NCBI GenBank assembly: GCA_023512835.1
Contig: CM042089.1
Location: 23,341,519 to 23,405,518, forward strand
Length of the DNA stretch: 64,000 nt
Source of the DNA: Taxillus chinensis
Lineage: Eukaryota; Streptophyta; Magnoliopsida; Santalales; Loranthaceae
Direction of reading: 5' to 3'
Shown: one piece after another, positions 11,674-21,840 of the stretch
How positions within the stretch are numbered: the first letter of the stretch is position 1
Layout of the letters: every line of letters begins with the position of its first letter
Notes under the pieces: generated by a model
Told to the model about the DNA's origin: nothing
Database searches by the model: none
Seen by the model: only the letters and a program-made list of their open reading frames with translations
Translations under genes and position numbers: made by a program

Positions 11674-12025
11674 TTTAGAGTATTTTTTTCTACTTATTTC
11701 AATAACTTAAGTATGCTTTTTAGTTTTTCTATTATAATCATTTATTAATTAAAATATTACCTTTAAAATATTTATTTATTCTTTTAAATAAAATAAATAA
11801 ATGTGATAAGAAAAAAATAGAAAAGTAAATATGATAAAAAAATAATATTTTAATAAATAGAAAGTAAATATAGTATTAAGTTAAATTTAAAGAGTTATTA
11901 TTTATTTTATTAAAATTTTGATTAAACTAAAAAGTTTAAAAGGTATAATTTTTAGACATTTTTATTGAATCGATTCTCTAAAATAACCATAAATATAAAT
12001 AAAAAATTTACAGTAGATGCTCTTA
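11674..12025. mobile_element. AT-rich MITE, copy 2
   Basis: About 350 bp matching 29-390 in order and composition, ending GATGCTCTTAG. Left end TTAGAGTATTTTT and right end GATGCTCTTA are imperfect inverted repeats. It has no coding potential. Confidence 0.5.
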
Positions 12026-12754
12026 GTGATTATTTATTAAACGCCATTAGAGTATTTCCAACAACACTCTTCAAATTAATTCCACATATGGAGATGAGTT
12101 ATTTTTTAACTTATACTTCAATAATAATTTTTAAATTATCTTTGTTTTTGTTAAATTAGTATTTTTTTTAATTTTCTATGTTCTAAGCATCCTTTCCATT
12201 GATCACAAAATGTAGTGTGTTAAATATAATCTAATACATCTAATATTTACATATGTAAACTTACCTAATGAAAATTTTCAGCATCTATCTCCTCTCTTTG
12301 AGTGTAACATCTTTGTATCATTTTGTTTGCCTTCAATGAAGTTTTCTATTTGTATTATCCACTTTTGATATTTTGGTTTGCTCTTCTTCTTATTTTTTTT
12401 GGGGGGGAATGTTTATTATTATTCAATCCATTGTTTTTGGACTTTTTTTTCACAACCAACTTTCTAAGGTGAAGTGACATGTACATTCACTAATAGAACG
12501 TGATTAGGCTATGCTTTTCAAATTGTGTTAGTATGGAACTCGTTTGGTCAAATTGGATGCATGGGGGATATGCAAACAAAATTGAGGAATGAATACTTCA
12601 TAGGAAAATTTAATATAGACACGATACGTTGCATATAAATATTTGACTTATTGGGCTGACTCCATGGTGCTGAAAACTGTCAGACCTGCTGTATCTATAC
12701 CCGCTCTAACGTAGAAAATACTTTATTATTTCGAAACACTACGTCACTAAAGCA
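12026..12754. other. Intergenic, distal NAC upstream region
   Basis: Begins with a fragment containing AGAGTATTTCCAACA, the start typical of a common plant MITE type; a similar AGAGTATTTCCAATG occurs at about 34287. The rest is AT-rich with no gene. Confidence 0.35.
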
Positions 12755-13185
12755 CATCCACACGTGTCATGTGACCACCAAGCGATCAAACCTTGACTTC
12801 TCGTTCTTTGACATCCTTAAGCAACCCGCCTCCACCAATCAGAGCCTCCCAACACATTGCCTTCTATTTGTGTTATTATTATTATATTACATTATACTCC
12901 ACACGCGGCACTATTTTGTCGCATCCGCACGTCGCCACACTTTTTTTGTCCGCTTCTGCCACAGTAGCACAGAGCCGAGGTATAACCTCCCTCCACGTGG
13001 CAGGACGCGACGTTTCCTCGGCAGTGTGGTTCCATGACATGCACAAAACGCTGGAAGCAAAAGACGCGTGTCCCTCGCGCGTGCTGAGTCGTGTTTTGTC
13101 TTTTACTGCTTTCTTGACGGTTTCTGCACCCCGGATCGGATAAGATCGACCGCCCGATAAGGCCGAACAATTTTCACGTGGCATC
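12755..13185 (+). promoter_or_regulatory. ABRE/G-box cluster with CE3-like element upstream of NAC
   Basis: Three perfect G-boxes CACGTG lie at 12761-12766, 12994-12999 and 13175-13180. Their contexts ACGTGTC and ACGTGGC (twice) match the ABA response element core. A CE3-like coupling element, ACGCGTGTCCCTC, is at 13064-13076. In plants ABREs act in groups or with a coupling element and are bound by bZIP ABF/AREB factors. The cluster lies 300-720 bp before the NAC start codon. This agrees with ABA and drought induction of the RD26/ANAC019/ANAC055 clade. The regulatory role is inferred from motifs only. A TTTAAAA at about 13279 could be the TATA element. Confidence 0.65.
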
Positions 13186-13481
13186 CTCGTACTCGCATGC
13201 TACATTTGTGGGACCCCTTTTTCTTATTGGTGGGGATAGTATGACCGTACCTATCGCCTTGTTTGGCTGGGCTGGGCATTTAAAATGGCTCTGCGATCTA
13301 CACAACCAAAAAAAAAAAAAAAAAAAGAGGGTGAAAGGAAAATAGCAACCTTCTCTCTCCAAAAATATAGTCGCCTACTGCTCTGCTACGCTCCTCCGCT
13401 CCTTGCAGACACAGAGTGTGTCAGAGGCGCACACACTGTTCCTTTGCTGTTTGTTTCTTCAAAGGTTGTTGGCGGCCGGAT

Positions 13482-14112
13482 ATGGGTTTTTCGGAATCCG
13501 ACCCACGCTCGCAGCTGTCGTTGCCGCCCGGATTTAGATTCTATCCGACGGACGAGGAGCTTCTGGTGCAGTACCTGTGTCGGAAAGTGGCAGGACACCA
13601 TTTTTCTCTGCAGATCATTGGGGGAAGTCGATTTGTACAAGTACGACCCGTGGGTTTTACCGAGTAAGCATTTGACCCGAGCGAGTCGATTCGGTTTCCC
13701 GGCTGGATATGGGCGCTGGTTTTAACTGGGCCGCCTTGGACCGTCGTTGATTTTTGTTTGCAGGTATGGCGACGTTTGGGGAGAAAGAGTGGTACTTCTT
13801 CAGCCCGAGGGATAGGAAGTATCCAAACGGGTCTCGCCCCAATCGGGTTGCCGGGTCGGGTTATTGGAAGGCTACCGGAACCGATAAGCTTATCACGACG
13901 GAGGGGCGCAAGGTTGGCATCAAGAAGGCTCTGGTGTTTTACGTGGGGAAAGCGCCCAAAGGGACCAAGACCAACTGGATCATGCACGAATATCGCCTCT
14001 TGGAGCCCTCTAGAAAGCACGGAAGCTCCAAGGTTTGTCAATCACTCAAATAAAATTTATTTATTTATTTTCTTTACTGTTACTGTCTCTGGGTTTATTA
14101 ATTTTTTTTGGG

Positions 14113-14159
<47 letters not shown>

Positions 14160-14806
14160 TAAATATTTGTCCTTTTTGTTTTTAATTCCCCCCGCAGCTG
14201 GACGATTGGGTGTTGTGTCGAATATACAAGAAGAACTCAAGCGCCCAGAAAACGGCGTCGTCTGTTGTTTCGAGCATGGAGCAGTACAGCAACGGGTGTT
14301 CATCCTCGTCCTCGTCGTCGCACCGCCTCGACGACATGCTGGAATCGCTGCCGGAGGCTCAAGGGATGACCTCGCTGCACAAAACGTCGTCGTCAAACCA
14401 AGAGGACTACAAGCCGCTGCCGGGTTTGCAGGGCCTGAATTCAGGGAACTTCGACTGGGCGAGTCTGGCCGCGCTTAACTCGTTTCCCGAACTCGTTCAC
14501 AGTAGTCATCATCACAATCACAACCTGCAGACTCAGCAGCAAACTCAGGGAACGCTCAGCTTCAACGCCAACAACATGCAGTGCTTCCCATCCACACCTC
14601 AACAACAACTCGGACGCGTGGAAGAGGAGGTTCAGAGCGGAAACGGGGGACAGCAGCGAGTCCGAGTTGGGAACCCGGGGTTCGCTCAGCCTGAGTTAAA
14701 CAGATTGAATCACCCCGAGTTGGAAACGAGTCAATACTCGAACGGGCTTGACCCGTTCGGGTTTCGGTACCCTTCTCTGCCCACCGGTTTCGGTTTCCGG
14801 CCATGA
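13482..14806 (+). CDS. NAC055-like: NAC transcription factor, RD26/ANAC019/ANAC055 clade, one frame break in exon 1
   Basis: Three exons: 13482-13663, 13764-14032 and 14198-14806, with GT-AG introns of 100 and 165 bp. The NAC domain subdomains appear in order. Exon 1 gives [19 protein letters not shown] and, after a frame change, [14 protein letters not shown]. Exon 2 gives [20 protein letters not shown], then [30 protein letters not shown] and WIMHEYRL. Exon 3 opens with [12 protein letters not shown], which should be residues 151-162. The tail is Ser/Gln/His-rich and ends [12 protein letters not shown], typical of this stress clade. Exon 1 has five G at 13620-13624 where four would keep the frame (IIG then EVDLY). 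Without the extra G the product is 352 residues; as written it stops in exon 1. Either a homopolymer error or a recent null allele is possible. Relatives are nuclear ABA, jasmonate and drought regulators. The neighbour at 41234-42842 is its partner in a conserved NAC pair. Confidence 0.9.
14115..14155. repeat. (TA)n microsatellite in NAC intron 2
   Basis: About 20 AT repeats inside the second intron of the stress-type NAC gene, 42 bp before the splice acceptor. It is likely to vary in length between individuals. Confidence 0.9.
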
Positions 14807-16989
14807 AAGAGGCCAGAAAGTCGCATTCGCTCCGGATATGTAATGGCCAACTTGTCATTTTTGTAAAGATATGTGAAATTCTTGTGGGCAAAAACGATTG
14901 ATCTGGAAAGTTCGGTGGCCAAAACGGAAACATTGGAAACGTTTTCTGGCCGCCCGATCTATTTCACGGACGGATATGATTCGGCGCACGCGGTTGGAAT
15001 TTGGGAATTGCTGATCATTTTTGCAATTCCGTCCCTCGTCTCTTCTGAACTGTCGCGATACACAATCGGGAAAAACAGCATGAGAACATGTGGAGATTTG
15101 TTTATGATTATTAGCTGATGTATTAAATTCATGTCGATTCCTTGAATCGGGATATATATATATATATATATATATATACGATTTTATTGACGCAAATATC
15201 AATTGTTTAATTTATTAGACGATAAGCTTTCTCTCAGTGAAACGATTGGTTCATCATTACATGCTGGTGACGTTCACAAGAGGCCATGAAGCCATGATTG
15301 GTCACGTAATAATCGATGCTTTTGCATGAAAAGACACTGATTGGCACTGCAGCTGCTAACACGAATATATCTGAATGTATTACGTCGACAAGGTTTTGTT
15401 TTATTCTATGTTTCTTATTTGTACTATTCGGGCGGTTGGCAATTCTAATGTATACTACACCATCGTCTCAAGAAACATTTCAAGGAGTTATGCGTGGTTT
15501 TGTTTTATTGTGTGTCTAATGTGTTTGACGTGAACCGCCATTTGCCGTGGTGGTGGTACCACAAATTATTCCATATATCTCTCCACGGAAGGACTCACAT
15601 GATCCTCATGTTACCTTCCATGGGCAGAGCCACATGCAAGGGAGATAGCTTTTTTTTTTTTTTTTTAAAAGATAGCTTTTTTTAAAATAAAATAAAATTG
15701 AACATATTGAAACTAGGCTAGCTAGCTTTTTAATTGGACATCTGTTTTTTTTCCTTTATTTTGTTCCCTTTTTCACGTACTATGTTATTCATCTAATATT
15801 ATATTTCTAATCCATAAGTAATGATGATGTTTTACAATACTTTTTACTGGAGTCATTTTTTACATAATATAGTTTTATTCTTAACTTATAAATCTCAACC
15901 AATAATTTATTCTTTAGTTCATGCTTTTTAAAAAATAATATGAGAAATTTAACTATTGTTTTATTAGTCGTTGGAAGAAATACTCAATGGAGATGAAGCT
16001 ATTCTGGAAAATTTGAAAATATGAAAAATGATTTAAAAGTTGTAATTTAGATACGTTTTAAAGCGTATAATACTATATATATATATATATATGTATATAT
16101 ATGTATATATACAAACCATTATTAATTACTAGGTTTGTCAAAATTATTTTCAACGTTTCAAAGTAAAATTATAAATACTTTTGCCCTGGGCAAAATTCGT
16201 GGCTCTTTCGATAAAATAGAATCTGATGCTCATTTCATTTGCCAACTGCATGCTAAATATTCGATTGCCCTCCAATAAAAGCCTAGAAAAATGAAGCTTA
16301 CCGGCCACAGGGAAAAAATCAAAACTGCCGAGTGCTTTTGTCAGCTCACCAGCTACAATGCAAATGTTTTCATGTTATTATACTGCCAAGATTGTTGGTC
16401 CCACATGCAAGATCGACAGTTCACACGTTTTTTGTTTTGTTTATTTTTCGTGGAAAAAAGAAGAAGAAGAAGAATTTACTTGTGGTTACTTAGTAAAGCT
16501 CTTTAGTGTTTAGCTTCGCCCCTAAAGAACCCAAAGCATGAACGGGCTAGCTCGCTTGGCACCGTTTAAATGGGCTAACAAGGCCAGCCCAAAATAAACT
16601 GATTCAAAGGTATAAAAGAATGAGGGTTGGGCAAGAAAATTCATCTCCGTGCGTCTATATAGCATGTAACATATAAATGTTATAAATAATATATATAGAA
16701 TATGAGAGAGAGACTAGAGGACACCAAAGGAAAGAGTGTGTATATGTGAAGTAAGAGAGGGAAGTTACTTATAACCTTTAACAAGACAGGTGATGAAAGG
16801 TGAGGGTGAGTGGATAGTCCTTGAAAATGTTTGCAATACTCTTCCCTTGAGATGTATATCCATATAATATAGTATACTTTGTCATTCATTGACTATGAGA
16901 TTAAAATTTTCTCTATTTAAGAATTATGCAAGATAAAAAGATCAAACTGAATAAATAAAATATCATTTACACGATGAGTCTCTCAAATT
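14807..16989. other. 3' flank of NAC and intergenic DNA
   Basis: The first part should be the 3' UTR. A (TA)n run lies at 15152-15178, a T-run at 15650-15667, another TA-rich run near 16074-16110 and (AGA)n at 16456-16473. No further gene is supported. Confidence 0.45.
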
Positions 16990-17960
16990 TATATTGGATT
17001 AATGCAAATTATATTTAGTAAAGATAACATATCCATATGTTATATATGCAAATGTTTTTACATACTGTAATATGCATGACTTTGTGAACAAATCAACAAC
17101 ATTGTCACTTATTTTTGATGTATTGCAAATCAACTTCTTTATTTTTACATGTGACCTCACTTTGGGTTTAATGTTGTGACCTATTACTCAAGTAGCTATG
17201 CATATAATAGTTTTTGTGTATGGCAAAGAACTTAGGTAGTATGTATTTTGTCAGGTCACTTTTAATGTGGTCATCTTGCAATTAAGAAGCACAAGTAACA
17301 TATTATTTTCAAAGAGTGAAATTGGCTCTTTATAAACCTTAAGACTATGGACTCCTTTATTATCTTAATAAGAGTGGAATGAATCTTGCTCAACATTAAG
17401 TGATATTACCACCATTAGTATACTTAAAAGGGTTTGCTCAATCCATATTAAAACGTTTAAGGGCTTTTTTCAATATAATAAGACCAATGCAAAAACATCA
17501 CTTAGCATGTGTTAGTTGTGTAAACCAAAAAAAAATTGAATTTTTTTCCAAGTCCTTCATTTTAAATTTATCATCTCATCACTTTTCAAATATGTGTAGT
17601 AGTTTCAATTAGTTATAATAATGTTAAGATCGTCAACATAAATTGCAATGATCACATATTCGGATGGTACTTTCTTGATGAATACACATGGGAATATAAG
17701 GTTATTCATATAGTCCTTTCGTAACAAATATTCACTATATGTCTATATTACTTTAAATTATATAGTGATCTTTGCATATTAATTGAAAATAATTCTTTTG
17801 ATTAGGTATTTGGAAACCTTTAGAGACTTCAAGCATTTGAAACCCTTTTAGGGATTCTCATAATTATTGTTATCAAGTGATCTATATAGGAATGCTATAA
17901 TACCATCCATAAGATGCATTTTAATATTTTCAAATATTGTAAGGCTGATTACATAACAAA
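16990..17960 (-). pseudogene. Ty1/copia reverse transcriptase-RNase H relic
   Basis: Read on the minus strand, the bases near 17710-17630 give PCVFIKK followed by YVIIAIYVDDLNII, the copia reverse transcriptase catalytic YVDD block. Near 17105-17075 is DNVVDLFTKS, the conserved end of copia RNase H. The order and spacing fit one pol gene decayed by many stops and indels. No LTRs are evident at either side. Confidence 0.7.
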
Positions 17961-20772
17961 ATGTTATTGTATTTGCCATTCCCAATAATTCGTATAGTTG
18001 TGTATACTAAGGAGTAGATGGAGGGAAATGAGGGAGGAAAAGGGGGGGGGATCAGTACACCCTTAAATTCAACTCTAAATTAAACAACAAAACTATGATG
18101 TCGGATGATATATTTTGGGTTGGCAAGCTTGGATAGAATCTGGAGGTGTTATGGGAGTTATATATGGGCATTTTTGTGAGTGACCGATGCTAGATGAAAG
18201 GGACTTAGGATTATACTGTGTACGATGGTGTATAGTTATGGAAGATGTTGTTATTAGGCTATGCTTGACTAAGCGATACTGTGAGATGATCCAAAGGAAA
18301 GTGAGAAAGAATATGAGGATGTTATCAAGAATGATAGGTGATGTAAAGAACAATAGTTAAGCCCGTTTCAGTATTGAAATGATAATTAACGGTTAGAGGC
18401 TCTTTTGGGAAATGTACACTATTATGAGTGTTTGAATTATATTTAATTCATGTGTTAGTGGTTGTTGCGTATAGTATGATGTTTGGGATGTGGAAGTGGG
18501 TGTTGACCCCAACTTGTAGTTATTGTGTGATGTTTGTGTTGGAGGCTAATAAGTCTTGTGTTCGTTAGCTATGTTTGTTGTATATTATATGAGCTCATAT
18601 GCATTATGTGTCAACCGAGGTCCCATATGGCTAGTTAAAGGCCATAGGTCCACTATGTCTGGTTGACTAGGATGGTCGTGCGTCCCATATGTGGCTGGCT
18701 GATCGACAGGGATAAACACAAGTCCCACACATGGTTGATTGATCCAATATATTTCTAAGGTCCTATATATGACTAGCGAGATGCCACATGTCCTACATAT
18801 GCCTGTAAACAAAAGATTTGTTTAGTGTCTAATAGGGTGTGTAACTATGTTGAGCATGATATGTTGGAATGACTTGGTTGATTTGCTTTTCATTTCTTCC
18901 CATGTAATGATATGTAAATGGTTTGATTATTGTAATGTTGTGATGACCTTTAAGGCAACATGAGAGTAAGTTAATGGTAAAAGCATGATATAGTAGGATA
19001 AGTGAACAAATAGTGGTCGTACTAGTGGTAGATTAATTGTTATGATGTATTATATGTTATTATGATTGTGTAATGGATTTTAATGTTTGCTTAGGATATG
19101 CCTTGAATTTGGTGAAAAAGGATATGGGTAATTCGAACACTACATTGGCATGAGCATGTAGAATCCTTAGGTTTGCTTAGGCTATAAGGTGGTGTGGAGT
19201 GGTAGGTTACCTGATAAACATATATGCTTATCCCTACATCATTAACGTGTTTTGTAAGTATCGACAAATTAGTTGGAGGCGGCCCTAGGAGTTGGTTGCT
19301 AGTCGATTCTTATTTGATGTAATATTCTGGTTATGGGCTTTATATTGTTAAATCATATCTTATCCTGGGCAAGGGTCCATGAAATGTGTATATTGTAAAC
19401 TACTTGTTATTAAATGGTTTTTATTTTAATGAATTATATATCATGTGGGAATGTAAAAATGTATCCTTGTCATATGTCATACCGCTGATAAGTTTATTTT
19501 GAGACAACACCTGTGGTATAGTCTCTTATAGGTGCTAGTTACCAACTCCTTGATCTTCAAGGCGGGCAAAAAAAAGTCACATTTTTTGGTTCCAGGTCTC
19601 CTAAAAGTTGGGAACATGACAAACGAGGCCATCATTATGGAGAGGAGCTTGGATCGGTCTAAGTTCCAAAAGTCTAGAGGAGCTTTAGGGTCTACCCAAC
19701 ATGTGAGTTTCTATATTAATTTTGATTCTTTTGTTTGAAGTGACTATCTTAGGTAATTGAGTTTGACATTTATACTTATTTAACATTTAAACTTGTTTAA
19801 AACTTATGTTTTGGTTGAGAATCTTTAAATTGGTTGATTTCACTAAATTATCAAAGGCCACCCTCACTAGTTATTTTAAGAAAAATTAATCCCACAAGTG
19901 TTGAAGACAACAACTCAATGTACCAAGTGTCTAAAATTAGCCTATATGTGAAGCCGTTGTTCCTAAAGTTTATTAGCACAACTAGGCAAATATTAGACAT
20001 GGAAAGAAAAAGTGACATTGAGTCTCTCAATTGTGTTAAATATGTTGAGACTAGGGGAGAAATGGTCTTACTTTGAGTATCTCCAAAGTAAGACACGGGG
20101 AGTACTTCTCTAAAGAAATATGTTGTGAGTACTTCTCTAAAGTGTAGATTGCTTATTAAAATTGGGGGGAGAAAAATGTTTGTGACAATGTAACTCTAAG
20201 TAACATATTTTTTAGAAATTGAATCTTGCAAATTTTGAAGAAAATAATCCACTAGATTATGTATGTTTGCATACAAAGAAAGTATTTACATCTGAAAGAC
20301 ATTTGCATTCAAAGTAGTCTTCATATAAACAAGCTTTTCGTATCTAGATTATATGTATCTAGACATCTTCTCGCATTTGAAGAATCCATTCTCTTCTAGA
20401 GAAGTAGTCTGAATATGAAGAAGTTGTCCGCATCTATAATTTACGTGTACTAAAACTTATCTCGTACCTATCCTTATTAAGGGCTATTATATATTTAACT
20501 AATCAATGAGTGTGTCTTTGTTATGCATTTGATCAGTATTCTAAGCTTGACCAGATTGATTATATAATTTGTAGTACCAAATTGATAAACTCACTCGCCA
20601 ATATAAATGAATAATAGCTAATGACATAGCACATTTTGATTTATGTTTCAAGTAATTGGTTGAAGATTAATTATGATAATTCAACTCAATAAAGGATTCT
20701 CTTACCTAATTAAAAAGGTACAATAGGAGGTGTCGAAGATGTTTAGGGTTTCCAAATTAAAAAGTGGCAAAC
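17961..20772. other. Intergenic, possible decayed LTR sequence
   Basis: No gene is supported. A G-run lies at 18041-18050. The tandem block at 18595-18805 is listed separately. The segment 18360-19620 has the GT-rich, stop-laden look of a long gypsy LTR and ends TTGGGAACATGACA near 19621, but no second copy exists here to confirm it. A short duplicated unit GAGTACTTCTCTAAAG occurs twice between 20099 and 20142. Confidence 0.3.
18595..18805. repeat. Degenerate tandem repeat, about 35-bp unit
   Basis: Five or six imperfect units built around GGTCCCATATGTGGCTGGTT follow each other. Units start near 18620, 18647, 18682, 18730 and 18758. Spacing varies from 27 to 48 bp, so this is an old satellite-like array. 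Its purpose is unknown. Confidence 0.55.
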
Positions 20773-20777
20773 TTATA

Positions 20778-21034
20778 TGTTGGAGTATGTGGTTCATATA
20801 GGGTGTATGAGAGATACTAGTAGAAGGCCAGGCAAGCGAGTGGAGCGCTGCTCTGTTCGGTCGCGGACTAGGGTACCTATATATATTGTTATAAACTCTA
20901 GTGATGTATTGTAGTTGAGAATAATAAAACAAAATGCCGTCTCTCTCCGTGGACGTACCCAATTTTAGGGAACCACGTAAATCCTGTGTTCTTGTGCAAT
21001 GCGTGCGTGCGTGTGTATCGATCCTAGTCTTACA
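20778..21034 (+). repeat. 5' LTR of copia element 1
   Basis: 257 bp, matching the 3' LTR except for a missing inner block of about 50 bp after GTGGAGCG. It holds a TATATATATTG box near 20878-20888 and an AATAAAAC polyadenylation-like signal near 20923. Confidence 0.9.
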
Positions 21035-21075
21035 ATTGGATCGAGCTTGGGTTGAATCGAACATGCAAACGAACG

Positions 21076-21840
21076 ATGAGCTCTAGTTCGTCCATGACGA
21101 AATTCGATGTTGAGAGGTTCAATGGAATAGGAAGCTTCGGATTATGACAACGAGAGGGTAAAAGATCTACCTGGTGCAAGCAAGGGTTGGTGAAGGCGTT
21201 GAAGAAGAAACCAGAAACGATGTCGACGATGACTGGGAGACGCTCCAGATGAAGGCCATAAGTACTATCCGTTTGTGTCTTGGTGATGAGGTGATGTATC
21301 ACGTAATTGGTGATGAATCACCTGGAGGAGTTTGGTCGAAACTGGAATCCCAGTATATGTCTAAATCGTTGACAAATAAATTATTCTTAAAGCAAAAGTT
21401 GTATGGGTTGAAGATGGAAGACGGCTCCGATCTAGTTCAAGATATCCATACGTTTAATCAAATTATTAGCGATCCAGTAAAGAATCGATGTGAAATTCGA
21501 TGAGGAAGACTAAGCACTAATGTTGTTATGTTCGCTACCGGGTTCTATGGAAAACCTTGTTACAACTCTTCTCCCGGGGGAAAGAAACTCTTGAACTGGA
21601 AGAAGTCACGTCAGCCCTGCTCTCGTACAATCAACGCATAGTTGCTGATCGAGGATATTTCAGGTGAAGGACTTGTGGCGAAACGGGAGAGGAACATGGT
21701 CAAAGATTTCGAAGGGAAAGCCAGGAGCTCGCTGGAAGTCGAGGTCAAGGGGAAGAATACCCGAACCAAAGGAACTAAAATGCTTTAAGTGTCATGAAAC
21801 ATGACACTTCAAGAGAGACCGCCCATCTGAGAAATAAACC
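21076..21840 (+). pseudogene. gag remnant of copia element 1
   Basis: Starts MSSSSSMTKFDVERFNGIG at 21076 and hits a stop soon after. The next frame continues as a UBN2-type capsid (TLQMKAISTIRLCLGDEV, WSKLESQYMSKSLTNKL, near 21238-21390). A CCHC zinc-knuckle remnant (CFKCHE, then a stop, then HFKRD) lies near 21783-21820. Gag packages the element's RNA; this copy is not translatable. Confidence 0.8.
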
